In this document: one piece after another, positions 35,969-45,787 of the stretch
How the letters are laid out: every line of letters starts with the position of its first letter
Numbering within the stretch: the stretch's first letter is position 1
Source of the DNA: JAYOEY01 sp038120295
Lineage (GTDB): Bacteria; Pseudomonadota; Alphaproteobacteria; MPNO01; UBA2964
DNA: 64,000 nt
Assembly: GCA_038120295.1 (NCBI GenBank)
Contig: JAYOLL010000017.1
Location: 10,888 to 74,887 of the forward strand
Reading direction: 5' to 3'
Notes under the pieces: model-generated
Told to the model about the DNA's origin: nothing
What the model saw: the letters and a program-made list of their open reading frames with translations, nothing else
Database searches by the model: none
Position numbers and translations under genes: made by a program

Positions 35969-35997
35969 TTGACTCCCATCGGGGGGCTCCCTATATG
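35969..35997 (+). promoter_or_regulatory. groES-groEL promoter (sigma-70/sigma-32-like)
   Basis: TTGACT (35969-35974), exact 17-nt spacer, TATATG (35992-35997). The same stretch also reads CTTG...CCTATAT, close to the alphaproteobacterial heat-shock sigma-32 pattern, so dual recognition is possible. Confidence 0.8.
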
Positions 35998-35998
35998 T

Positions 35999-36025
35999 CT
36001 GGCACTCGCGTGGGGGGACTGCTAA
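35999..36025 (+). promoter_or_regulatory. CIRCE operator (HrcA site)
   Basis: CTGGCACTC (35999-36007), 9-nt spacer, GACTGCTAA (36017-36025). Consensus arms are TTAGCACTC and GAGTGCTAA; there are two and one mismatches, and the spacer is exact. It starts 2 nt after the -10 box, covering the start site, as expected for HrcA repression. Confidence 0.8.
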
Positions 36026-36073
36026 CAGACAGCGATTTTCCCATATTTTTCAACAGGAAGCAGGAGAATGCAG

Positions 36074-36361
36074 ATGAGTTTCAGGCCTTTGCACGACCGT
36101 GTGGTGGTCGAGGCGCTTGATGCCGAGGTGAAAACCGCCGGCGGCGTCATCATTCCCGATACGGCTCAGGAAAAGCCGCAGGAGGGCAAGGTTGTCGCGG
36201 TGGGCCCCGGCGTTCGCGACGATGACGGCAAATACGTCAAGCTCGACGTCAAGAAGGGCGATCGCGTCCTTTACGGCAAGTGGTCGGGTACCGAAGTGAA
36301 AATCGATGGCAAGGACCTTCTGATCATGAAGGAATCCGACATCATGGGCATTGTTGAGTAA
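36074..36361 (+). CDS. groES: Co-chaperonin GroES
   Basis: A 95-residue heptameric lid of the GroEL chamber: FRPLHDRVVVE at the start, the mobile loop KTAGGVIIPDTA (about 20-32) and the C-terminal strand ILIMKESDIMGI-like LLIMKESDIMG. AGGAG (36062-36066) lies 1 nt from ATG 36068 and 7 nt from ATG 36074, so 36074 is the likely start. It leads groEL by 13 nt. Confidence 0.98.
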   Translation: MSFRPLHDRVVVEALDAEVKTAGGVIIPDTAQEKPQEGKVVAVGPGVRDDDGKYVKLDVKKGDRVLYGKWSGTEVKIDGKDLLIMKESDIMGIVE

Positions 36362-36374
36362 GGAGACCTGATCA

Positions 36375-38012
<1,638 letters not shown>

Positions 38013-38051
38013 GGCAAACGCCTTTCATCGGCTGTCGTTAAAGCCAACGAG

Positions 38052-38080
38052 AACCCCCGCGGGAAACCGCGGGGGTTTTT
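38052..38080 (+). terminator. Intrinsic terminator of groESL
   Basis: Perfect 11-bp stem AACCCCCGCGG/CCGCGGGGGTT with a GAAA tetraloop, then a T-rich run. It lies 39 nt past the groEL stop. Confidence 0.95.
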
Positions 38081-38101
38081 GTTTGTGTGCAAGTAGAACG
38101 T

Positions 38102-38150
38102 CCTCATCCTGAGGAGGCGGACCGAAGGTCAGCCGTCTTGAAGGACGAGG
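38102..38150. repeat. Dispersed palindrome, CCTCATCCTGAGG type
   Basis: Outer arms CCTCATCCT and AGGACGAGG pair with one mismatch around an imperfect inner stem. The sequence resembles intergenic palindromes common in alphaproteobacterial genomes. Only one copy is in the window. Confidence 0.65.
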
Positions 38151-38172
38151 GCTCCTATTCTCACCCCCCAAT

Positions 38173-38200
38173 CGTCATCACCGGGCTCGTCCCGGTGATC
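38173..38200. repeat. REP-like palindrome (single)
   Basis: CGTC leads into a perfect 9-bp stem ATCACCGGG/CCCGGTGAT with loop CTCGT (38177-38199). The same stem, with loop CTTAT, recurs at 41165-41187. Confidence 0.85.
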
Positions 38201-38272
38201 TCCTGCCCCGGCGGCATCCCCTTTTGACGCAGGCGCAAAATCTCTCCACACTTCGCGCATTAGGGGAGGAAG

Positions 38273-40579
38273 ATGGTCGAACAGGACCACGCCCAAAAAC
38301 TGGAGGAGGGCGCAGACGCTTGGAATGCGTGGCGGCGCACTGACTCCGAGGGCGTTCCCGACCTGTCGGATCACGACTTTGAGGATCAAAACGTCCACGG
38401 GTTCGATTTTACCGGGGCTGATCTTCGGGGAGCGGATCTTAGCCAGGTCAAGAGGCTGCTGCCTGCCAGCCTCGCCGCCGCCAACCTCTCCGGCTCGAAA
38501 CTTCCTGAAGACCTCGCCGAATTCCCCGCGCTGGATCACGTTGCCGAGGTCTCCAAACATGCGCGTGTCAATTTTCTGGCGGTTGTTGCCGGCTGCGTCT
38601 TCTGCTGGCTGACCATCGCCCAGACCTCAGACGGCGCCCTCCTCGCCAATATCGGCCAGATGCCACTTCCGGTCATCAACACCAAGGTGCCGGTCAGCGG
38701 CTTCTTCCTGTTCGCCCCTGCGATCCTGCTGGCCCTCTATGTCTATCTGCAGCTCTACCTGCAACGCATGTGGGACGGGCTGGCTGGCCTGCCGGCAGTG
38801 TTCCCCGACGGTGCGCGGCTGGACGAGAAGGCCTTCCCCTGGCTGCTCAGCGGGCTGGTGAACTACCACATTCGCCAGCTTAAGGGTGGAGCACCGGCTT
38901 TCTCCCTGCCGCAATATCTGCTGTCGCTCGTGGCTGCATGGCTGCTCGTACCGGCGACCATCGGTTGGTTCTGGTGGCGGTATCTGCTGGTGACGAACGA
39001 GTGGGGCGTAGCGCCTCATGCGCTGTTGCTTGCTTTGTCGGTTGCGTTCGGGATCCTGTTTTACCGGCGGGCCGGCCAGACCCTGAGGCGTCGTAAGCCG
39101 GAGTCGCGGTCGCGCAAGGCCATCGGGTTCACAGCGCTCTGTATCGGAGTCAGCGCGCTCCTGACCTACGGGATCCGCAATGCGACAGAAATCTGGCATC
39201 TGGACTTTGCGAGAGAAGAGATCAGGACGAAGGCCGAGATCGAAGCCCTGGAGGGTAAGAACAAGGGCAAGATCAACCGGGAAGCCCTGACGCCTCTTGT
39301 CCTTCACCGCGCTAACCTGCGCCACGCAAGGGGCAACAAGGCGTTTCTGGTGGGGGTCGATCTGCAGGGCGCGGATATCCGGGATGCCGTCTTCGAGGAC
39401 GCCGACCTGCGTCACGCGGATTTTCGCCGTGCACGGCTCGATCGCGTCAATTTAACCCGCGCGAAGCTCACCGGTGCATTTTTCGGCGAGATGGAGCTGA
39501 TTGATGTCCAGCTGACGGGTGCCGTTCTGGACGAGGCGTCCCTTGGCCAGGCCTACGGCAGGGGCAGCAGCCAGCACCAGTTCCTGAAACCCTGCGAAGA
39601 CGCGAAATCCACGAGGAAACCGGCGGCCGCGAAGCCCGAGCCAACGGACAAACCGCCCGTTACGCCATTGCCGCCGCCGGCAAAGCCGAAACCGAGACCC
39701 CCGGCACAGGTGGCATCTCGTGGACCCGATGCATCGTTGAAACCTGACGAGACATTCAGCGACTGTGCCGACTGTCCGGCAATGGTCGTAATTCCCGCCA
39801 GCGGGTTCGTCATGGGCTCTCCGAAGGACGAGAAGGGCCGCCGGACGAATGAGGGTCCCCAGCGCCCGGTCAAGATCGCATCGTCCTTTGCGGTGGGGAA
39901 GTTCGAGGTAACGCGTGGCGAGTTTGCGCAGTTCGTAAAGGATGAGAATTACGACGCTGGCAACGAGTGCTGGACTCTCGAGGAAGGGAAGGGCGAGAAC
40001 CGGACGGGCCGCAACTGGCGCAATCCAGGGTTTGAGCAGACGGACAGAGACCCGGTGGTCTGCGTAAACTGGAACGACGCCAAAGCCTATGTCGCGTGGC
40101 TTTCAGAGAAAACGAAGCAGCCTTATCGGCTTTTGTCTGAAGCGGAGTGGGAGTACATGGCGCGCGGAGGAACGACTACTTCCCGTTTCTGGGGTAACGC
40201 CGATGAGGGTTGCGAGTACGCGAATGCTGCTGATCTGACTGCAAAGGAAACCTATTCAGGATGGACGACATCAAAATGTCGGGATGGTTATTTACACACG
40301 TCCCCGGTCGGAAGATTTAAAGCGAACGCTTTTGGCGTTCACGATGTGCTGGGCAACGTCTGGGAATGGGTTGAAGACGTCTGGCATGATAGTTATGAAG
40401 GCGCTCCTGACGACGGTAGCGCGTGGACTGAAAGTGGAAATCAGTCCCTCCGCGTTCTCCGCGGCGGCTCGTGGGGCCGCAAACCTGAGGACCTCCGTTC
40501 CGCGATCCGCGGCAGGGACGGCAACGGGTTCCGGGGTGGCAGCTTCGGGTTCCGAGTTTCGAGGACGCTTTCGCGTTAG
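38273..40579 (+). CDS. Pentapeptide-repeat / membrane / FGE-sulfatase fusion protein
   Basis: 768 residues. N-terminal pentapeptide repeats (about 35-75: FDFTGADLRGADLSQ) lead into about five membrane helices (residues 105-310). A second pentapeptide block follows (about 345-430: ADLRHADFRRARLDRVNL), then a Lys/Pro/Ala linker (445-495), then a formylglycine-generating-enzyme-like domain (505-768: MVVIPASGFVMGS, GKFEVTRGEFAQF, RLLSEAEWEYMARGG, NVWEWVEDVW, RVLRGGSW). Catalytic Cys of true FGE are not evident, so it is likely a ligand-binding C-lectin fold. The C-terminus resembles a DGR variable region. The 40130-40450 stretch is lower in GC than its neighbours. Confidence 0.88.
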   Translation: MVEQDHAQKLEEGADAWNAWRRTDSEGVPDLSDHDFEDQNVHGFDFTGADLRGADLSQVKRLLPASLAAANLSGSKLPEDLAEFPALDHVAEVSKHARVNFLAVVAGCVFCWLTIAQTSDGALLANIGQMPLPVINTKVPVSGFFLFAPAILLALYVYLQLYLQRMWDGLAGLPAVFPDGARLDEKAFPWLLSGLVNYHIRQLKGGAPAFSLPQYLLSLVAAWLLVPATIGWFWWRYLLVTNEWGVAPHALLLALSVAFGILFYRRAGQTLRRRKPESRSRKAIGFTALCIGVSALLTYGIRNATEIWHLDFAREEIRTKAEIEALEGKNKGKINREALTPLVLHRANLRHARGNKAFLVGVDLQGADIRDAVFEDADLRHADFRRARLDRVNLTRAKLTGAFFGEMELIDVQLTGAVLDEASLGQAYGRGSSQHQFLKPCEDAKSTRKPAAAKPEPTDKPPVTPLPPPAKPKPRPPAQVASRGPDASLKPDETFSDCADCPAMVVIPASGFVMGSPKDEKGRRTNEGPQRPVKIASSFAVGKFEVTRGEFAQFVKDENYDAGNECWTLEEGKGENRTGRNWRNPGFEQTDRDPVVCVNWNDAKAYVAWLSEKTKQPYRLLSEAEWEYMARGGTTTSRFWGNADEGCEYANAADLTAKETYSGWTTSKCRDGYLHTSPVGRFKANAFGVHDVLGNVWEWVEDVWHDSYEGAPDDGSAWTESGNQSLRVLRGGSWGRKPEDLRSAIRGRDGNGFRGGSFGFRVSRTLSR
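40475..40546 (+). other. Candidate DGR variable region in the FGE-like domain
   Basis: Codons 735-758, between invariant GGSW and GFR. Twelve or more positions use NNC or NNT codons: GGC, CGC, GAC, ATC, GGC, GAC, GGC, AAC, TTC, GGT, GGC, AGC, TTC. All could arise from AAC or AAT by changes at the two A positions, as adenine-specific mutagenic retrohoming does. The framework codons (Arg, Ser, Ala, Phe, Gly) are interspersed. No template repeat or reverse transcriptase is present here, and ordinary FGE-family domains also carry GGSW...RSA.R...GFR. Confidence 0.45.
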
Positions 40580-40586
40580 CGAAAGC
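40567..40586 (+). other. Perfect 8-bp hairpin at the stop codon
   Basis: GCTTTCGC (40567-40574), loop GTTA, GCGAAAGC (40579-40586). The TAG stop straddles the loop and right arm. No T run follows, so it is not a usual terminator. Size and place match the cruciform found just downstream of DGR variable regions. Confidence 0.75.
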
Positions 40587-40625
40587 TTACCCTTTTCCTT
40601 TTAACCTTTTTACCTTCTGAGGGGT

Positions 40626-40646
40626 CCAGGGGGCGCAGCCCCCTGG
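40626..40646. repeat. Perfect 9-bp palindrome between fusion gene and terB-like gene
   Basis: CCAGGGGGC, loop GCA, GCCCCCTGG. It lies between convergent genes without a T tract; it may still help end transcription from both sides. Confidence 0.6.
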
Positions 40647-40664
40647 CGTTTATGGGCGGAATTT

Positions 40665-41072
40665 CTACACCACCACATGTCGTGCGCGGCTGCCTCGCTC
40701 GATAGCTGCGGCGACGAGCCGTTCGAGTCCCAGCCGGTGGCGCAGCATTTCCAGCAGCCGCAGCTCTTCCTGGCTGGCCGCCAGGTCGGCGGCGACGACG
40801 TCGCAGGCGATGGCGTAGGCCGTCTCGTGCAGTTTCTTCGGCACCGTGTCGGCGATGAAGTCGAGCACGTCGTCGAGCCCGTCCTCGCTATTGAGCATGT
40901 CGGCGCAGGCCTCCGAAACATGCGAGATATCGGTCTCGTCCAGATCGTGAAAGACCGGCATCATCTTCACCATGTCGCTGATCGTCGCGACCTCCGTCGT
41001 CGACATGTCGCTGTCCGCGGCGGACGCCAGCACCATCGTGTAGATCAGCCCCTCGTGATGTCGTTCGGTCAT
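40665..41072 (-). CDS. TerB-like protein
   Basis: A 135-residue all-helical protein resembling the tellurite-resistance TerB fold: YTMVLASAADSDMSTTEVATI (acidic first helix pair), MVKMMPVFHDLD, then YAIACDVVAADLAASQEEL with a repeated acidic pattern able to bind metal. Related short proteins are found far from ter operons and have no settled function. It is convergent with the fusion gene and lies after a repeat. Confidence 0.7.
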   Translation of the reverse strand: MTERHHEGLIYTMVLASAADSDMSTTEVATISDMVKMMPVFHDLDETDISHVSEACADMLNSEDGLDDVLDFIADTVPKKLHETAYAIACDVVAADLAASQEELRLLEMLRHRLGLERLVAAAIERGSRARHVVV

Positions 41073-41160
41073 CGTCGAAACTCCTGAATTTGCATTGCAG
41101 CGCTGATACTTGCGCCCGGGGAAAAGGTCAAGGTTTGGGTCAATTGTTGGTTACCTAAGT

Positions 41161-41234
41161 CGTCATCACCGGGCTTATCCCGGTGATCTCGTTCCAAATG
41201 GATTGATATTGCCGGGTCAAGCCCGGCAATGACG
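41161..41234. repeat. REPIN-like pair of inverted REP hairpins
   Basis: Two perfect 9-bp hairpins: ATCACCGGG/CCCGGTGAT (41165-41187) and ATTGCCGGG/CCCGGCAAT (41208-41230), each with a 5-nt loop, framed by CGTCAT at the left and ATGACG at the right. The first stem equals that at 38177-38199. Confidence 0.85.
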
Positions 41235-41241
41235 AGAATTA

Positions 41242-44046
41242 TTACAAACGCGCGCTCAGAAACGCCCGCGTCTCTGCCACCGCCTCGGCCAGCCCGACGC
41301 GCTGCACCTCTACCCCGTCCGGGAACGCACCCAGCAGGCGCGACGGCGTTCTGGAATCCAGCATGACGAACACGCCCCGGTCGTCGGCGCGGCGCGTCAG
41401 CCGTCCGTAGGCCTGTTTGAGACGCAGCCGCGTGATGCGGTCGTCATAGGACGCGCCGCCGAACGCCTTCTTGCGGGCGCGGTGCAGGATGGTCGGGCGC
41501 GGCCACGGCACGCGGTCGAACACGACGAGCCGCAGCGCCCGGCCGGGCACATCGACGCCGTCGCGGATCGCATCGGTACCCAGCAGGCAGGTCTCTTCCT
41601 CGGCGCGAAAAATCTCGATCAGGCTGGCCGTGTCCATCCGGTCGACATGCTGCGCCAGCAACCCAAGTCCTGCTTCTTCAAGAGGTCCGGCGATGCGCTC
41701 ATGCACCGCGCGCAGCCGCGCGATGGCGGTGAACAGGCCGAGCCCGCCTCCGCCCGACGCGATGAACAGCTCGCGATAGGCGGCGGAGACCTGCGCCGCA
41801 TCGTCGCGCCCCACATCGGTGACGACGAACACACGCGTCTGCGCCGGATAGTCGAACGGCGACGGCGCCGCGGCGCGGATCGCCGGGCGGGCCAGATGCG
41901 CCGCGCCGGTCACGGATTCCGCCGCTTGCCAGTCGACCTCCACATCGCCCGTGCCGTCGCGCAGCGTGGCCGATGTGACGACCAGCCCGTGCGCCGGCGC
42001 GGCCACCGCTTCGGCAAACGGTATCGTCGGGTCGACCCAGTGCCGGTGCATGGCGGCGTCGATATCTCTGCCCTGGTCGCGACTTACCGAGAACCAGTCC
42101 ACGAAAGTTTGGGTTTCCTCCGGCTCGTTGTCGTTGGTCTCGCACAGCCTCAACAACATCCCCCGCCACGCTTCGACCTCGCCTTCGGTCCGCCGCCGCA
42201 GCCCGCGCGCGGTCGCTTCGATCCGCTGCCGCGTCGGGGTGTCGAGCGACGACGATTCCTCATCCAGCAGCTTCAAAAGCCTGCTCGTCAGCGCCTTCAT
42301 CGGGCGCGACAGAACGCCCAGCGCGTCTTCCAGCGTCCGCGCCGCCTCGAACATGCCGTCAATCGGCGGGCGCGTGTCGGTCTCCAGATTGTAGCTGCCC
42401 CGCGTGTCCTTAGACCGCGCATAGACCTGCTGGCGGACAAGGGCGAGAAACGCCTCCGCCGGGCCGCGCGGGCGCGCGCCGTCGCCGATGCGCTGCGGCC
42501 AGTTCGGGCCGGGCAGGATGCGCGCGGCGTCCTGCACCGCCGACAAGGCCTCGCCGACTGCTGCATCGGCGTGCGACAGGTCCTCGATGCGTCTTGCGAG
42601 CCCGCGCGCCCGGCTGCGTCCGCCGCCTTCCGCGCCCAGCAGCCAGCGGCGCAGCTCGGCGCCCTGGCGTCCCGACAGCTCGGCGGAGAAGGCCGAGTCC
42701 GCCGCGTCGAACAGGTGATGCCCCTCGTCGAACACCAGCCGGGTCGGCACGTTGCCGTCGTCCAGCCCGCCGAGCGCGGCCTGCGCCATCACCAGCGCGT
42801 GGTTGGCGACCACGATGTCGGCGCGGCGCGCCTGCCGCACGGTGCGCTCGATGAAGCATTTGCTGTAATGAGAGCAGGACGAATAGATGCATTCGCCGCG
42901 CCGGTCGGCCAGCCCCAGCGTGTCGCGCCAGCCTAGCAGGTCGGCCAGCCAGGCCGGGAAATCGCCGCCCATGATGTCGCCGGTGCGCGTCCGGCCGGCC
43001 CAGCGCGCGAGAATGCCGAGCGCCGTCGCGCTGGCCTGCCGCATCGGCAGGCGGCCGAGCGCTTCCTCCATGTTCAGGAGGCACAGATAGTTCTCGCGCC
43101 CCTTGCGGATCACCACGCGCCGCGCCTTGACGACCGGATCGGGATGCAGCCGGTCGCACTCGCCGTCGATCTGGCGCTGCAGGTTCCGCGTATAGGTGCT
43201 GATCCACACCGTGCCGCCGTTCTTCTCGGCCCACAGGCTGGCCGGCGCGATATAGCCCAGCGTCTTGCCGACACCGGTGCCGGCCTCGGCGACCACCGCG
43301 TTAGGCGCGTCCGGTTCCTCGCGCGGGGCGAAGGCTGGACAGACGGCGGAAGCGTAATCGGCCTGCTGCGGGCGCGCCTCGGCATCGGCGCCGACCAGAT
43401 CGGCCAGCCTTTCGCGGGCCTCCGCCGGGTCGACCGCGAAATTCTCGGGCGGCGGTTCGGGCGCATGCTCGGCCCAGCCGGGCAGCCGCACCCAGACATC
43501 GAGCCCCTGGCGCGGCCGGTCGCGGTCCTCCGCCGGATGAGACTTTTCCAGCGCTGCAACCACGGCCGGTCCCCAACCCCAGTGACCCTGCGCCATGGTG
43601 CGCGCGATGGGCAGCGCGTCGCGCTCGTGACTCATCGTGCGGTCCAGCGCGTCGATATCGGCGAGACCGGCCAGCAGGGTTTCCGCCGCGCGGCGCAGCG
43701 CGCGCGCCTGATCCTCCAGACCGTCCGGCTCCTCCAGCCCCAGCGCCGCGGCGATGCCGGCGGGCGTCGGTACGCAGAATTCCGCCGGTCGGGCGAAGGC
43801 GAACAGCTCCAGCACGTCGAGCGCCGGGAAGCGCTCGACCCCCAGCCGCTTGGCGACTTCCGGCGCATGACACAGGATCGGCGGCGGCGCGCCTCTGATC
43901 GCGGCCAGCGCGTCGCGCGGGGACAGGGTGCGGACCGTCCCCTCGGGCGTCAGAATCGCCACCGAGCGCAGCCCGGCGACGATTGTCAGCCGTTCCAGCG
44001 CCGGCGGGCCGGGAGGTTCCAGATCGGGGGTAAGCGCGTCTGCCAT
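41242..44046 (-). CDS. dinG: DinG/XPD-type ATP-dependent DNA helicase
   Basis: A 934-residue superfamily 2 iron-sulfur helicase. Walker A AEAGTGVGKT, an FeS cluster with four Cys (ENYLC, then C and C in ECIYSSC, then SKC) and DEGHH as the Walker B variant. QAYGRLTRR near the end is motif VI. The N-terminal 230 residues have no clear nuclease motif. It probably unwinds DNA-RNA or repair intermediates. Divergent from lysK. Confidence 0.92.
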   Translation of the reverse strand: MADALTPDLEPPGPPALERLTIVAGLRSVAILTPEGTVRTLSPRDALAAIRGAPPPILCHAPEVAKRLGVERFPALDVLELFAFARPAEFCVPTPAGIAAALGLEEPDGLEDQARALRRAAETLLAGLADIDALDRTMSHERDALPIARTMAQGHWGWGPAVVAALEKSHPAEDRDRPRQGLDVWVRLPGWAEHAPEPPPENFAVDPAEARERLADLVGADAEARPQQADYASAVCPAFAPREEPDAPNAVVAEAGTGVGKTLGYIAPASLWAEKNGGTVWISTYTRNLQRQIDGECDRLHPDPVVKARRVVIRKGRENYLCLLNMEEALGRLPMRQASATALGILARWAGRTRTGDIMGGDFPAWLADLLGWRDTLGLADRRGECIYSSCSHYSKCFIERTVRQARRADIVVANHALVMAQAALGGLDDGNVPTRLVFDEGHHLFDAADSAFSAELSGRQGAELRRWLLGAEGGGRSRARGLARRIEDLSHADAAVGEALSAVQDAARILPGPNWPQRIGDGARPRGPAEAFLALVRQQVYARSKDTRGSYNLETDTRPPIDGMFEAARTLEDALGVLSRPMKALTSRLLKLLDEESSSLDTPTRQRIEATARGLRRRTEGEVEAWRGMLLRLCETNDNEPEETQTFVDWFSVSRDQGRDIDAAMHRHWVDPTIPFAEAVAAPAHGLVVTSATLRDGTGDVEVDWQAAESVTGAAHLARPAIRAAAPSPFDYPAQTRVFVVTDVGRDDAAQVSAAYRELFIASGGGGLGLFTAIARLRAVHERIAGPLEEAGLGLLAQHVDRMDTASLIEIFRAEEETCLLGTDAIRDGVDVPGRALRLVVFDRVPWPRPTILHRARKKAFGGASYDDRITRLRLKQAYGRLTRRADDRGVFVMLDSRTPSRLLGAFPDGVEVQRVGLAEAVAETRAFLSARL

Positions 44047-44109
44047 GGACGAAACTATACAGGGCGGAGTGACTCGGCGCGCCTGCGCTGCCCGTTTCGC
44101 CTGTGCCGA

Positions 44110-44138
44110 TTGACGGGAAGCCCTGCCGCGCCTAGTTT
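44110..44138 (+). promoter_or_regulatory. Promoter of lysK
   Basis: TTGACG (44110-44115), exact 17-nt spacer, TAGTTT (44133-44138). The predicted start lies about 22 nt before the GTG. Confidence 0.7.
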
Positions 44139-44166
44139 CCCGCCGGATAATTCAGGAGAAGAGCCC

Positions 44167-45753
44167 GTGGACACCGTCCGCACACTTGCCCAGGACGCCC
44201 GCGCCTGGCCGTTCGAGGAGGCGCGCAAACTTCTGGCGCGGCTCAATGGCGAGACGCCGGAAAAGGGCTACGCCCTGTTCGAGACCGGCTATGGCCCGTC
44301 CGGCCTGCCGCATATCGGCACGTTCGGCGAGGTCGCGCGTACCATCATGGTGCGCCGCGCCTTCGAGACACTCAGCGACATCCCGACGCGTCTGTTTGCA
44401 TTTTCGGACGATATGGACGGGCTGCGCGCGGTGCCCGACAACGTGCCGAACCAGGAGATGCTGGCCGAGCATATCGGCAAGCCGCTGACCGCGGTGCCCG
44501 ATCCGTTCGAGCGCTTCGAAAGCTTCGGCCATCACAACAACGCCAAGCTGCGCGAATTTCTCGATACGTTCGGGTTCGAGTACGAGTTCCGCAGCGCGAC
44601 CGAGTGCTACCGCTCCGGCGAGTTCGACGCGACATTGCTGACCCTGCTGCAGCGCTACGACGCGGTGACCAAGGTCATTCTGCCGACGCTCGGCCCGGAC
44701 CGGCGCGCGACCTACAGCCCGTTCCTGCCGGTCTGTCCCGATACGGGGCGGGTCCTGCTGGCGCCGGTGGTGGCGACCGACGCGGACGCCGGCACCATCA
44801 CCTATGAGAACGAGGCGGGCGCGAAGGTCGAGACGCCGGTCACCGGCGGGCATTGCAAACTGCAATGGAAGGCCGACTGGGCGATGCGCTGGACCGCGCT
44901 CGGCGTCGATTACGAGATGTCGGGCAAGGACCTGATCGATTCCGTCAGGCTGTCGTCGCGCATCTGCCAGATTCTCGGCGGCAAGCCGCCCGAGGGCTTC
45001 ACCTACGAGCTATTCCTCGACGAGAACGGCGAGAAGATCTCCAAGTCGCGCGGCAACGGGCTGACGGTCGACGAATGGCTGCGCTATGCGCCGCCGGAAT
45101 CGCTGGCGCTCTACATGTTCAACTCGCCGCGCAAGGCGAAGCGGCTCTATTTCGACGTGATTCCGCGCCATGTCGACGATTACCTGACCTTCCTCGGCAA
45201 GTTCGCCAGCGAGGATGAGGAAAAGCGTATCGAGAACCCGGCCTGGCATATCCATGGCGGCCAGCCGCCGTCCGCGGAGGACTCCATCAGCTTCGCGCTG
45301 CTGCTCAACCTGGCATCCGCCTGCAACACCGACGAAAAGCAGGTGCTGTGGGGGTTCATCACGCGCTACGCGCCGGATGCGACGCCGGAAAGCGAGCCGA
45401 TCCTCGACCGGCTGGTGGAGCACGCGATCCACTACTATCTGGATTTCGTGAAGCCGGAGAAACGGTTCCGCGCGCCGTCGGATGCGGAACGCGCGGCGCT
45501 GGAAGACCTCGCCGCGACGCTGGAAGCGCTGCCCGCGGACGCAGACGCAGCGGCGATCCAGAACGAGATCTACGAGGTCGGCAAGCGCAACGGGTTCGAA
45601 AACCTGCGTGAATGGTTCAAGGCGCTCTACGAAATCCTGCTGGGCCGCGAACAGGGTCCGCGCATGGGGTCCTTCGTCGCGCTTTACGGCGTCTCGGAAA
45701 CGCTATCGCTGATCCGGCGGGTGCTGGCCGGCGAGGATATCTCCGAAGGGTGA
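44167..45753 (+). CDS. lysK: Class I lysyl-tRNA synthetase
   Basis: A 528-residue class I LysRS, the archaeal-type enzyme also found in alphaproteobacteria and spirochaetes, unrelated to the class II form. PSGLPHIGTFGE is the HIGH signature and KISKSRGNG the KMSKS signature. The C-terminal half is helical and binds the anticodon. GTG 44167 follows AGGAGA (44154-44159); the frame upstream lies within the shadow of the helicase gene. Confidence 0.96.
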   Translation: MDTVRTLAQDARAWPFEEARKLLARLNGETPEKGYALFETGYGPSGLPHIGTFGEVARTIMVRRAFETLSDIPTRLFAFSDDMDGLRAVPDNVPNQEMLAEHIGKPLTAVPDPFERFESFGHHNNAKLREFLDTFGFEYEFRSATECYRSGEFDATLLTLLQRYDAVTKVILPTLGPDRRATYSPFLPVCPDTGRVLLAPVVATDADAGTITYENEAGAKVETPVTGGHCKLQWKADWAMRWTALGVDYEMSGKDLIDSVRLSSRICQILGGKPPEGFTYELFLDENGEKISKSRGNGLTVDEWLRYAPPESLALYMFNSPRKAKRLYFDVIPRHVDDYLTFLGKFASEDEEKRIENPAWHIHGGQPPSAEDSISFALLLNLASACNTDEKQVLWGFITRYAPDATPESEPILDRLVEHAIHYYLDFVKPEKRFRAPSDAERAALEDLAATLEALPADADAAAIQNEIYEVGKRNGFENLREWFKALYEILLGREQGPRMGSFVALYGVSETLSLIRRVLAGEDISEG

Positions 45754-45787
45754 GGGGCCGGTCGGGCGTCGCCCAACACGTACCCGG

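Noticed and set aside
40626..40646. Terminator of the terB-like or fusion gene
   Set aside because: A perfect stem but no T run on either strand, so only noted as a palindrome.
40580..41241. Reverse transcriptase or template repeat beside the fusion gene
   Set aside because: The only genes near are a TerB-like protein and a helicase. No RT-type frame or near-copy of the variable region was found in the window.
43144..44166. Long upstream extension of the lysK frame
   Set aside because: It is antisense to the helicase gene. A promoter, AGGAGA and the family N-terminus all place the start at GTG 44167.
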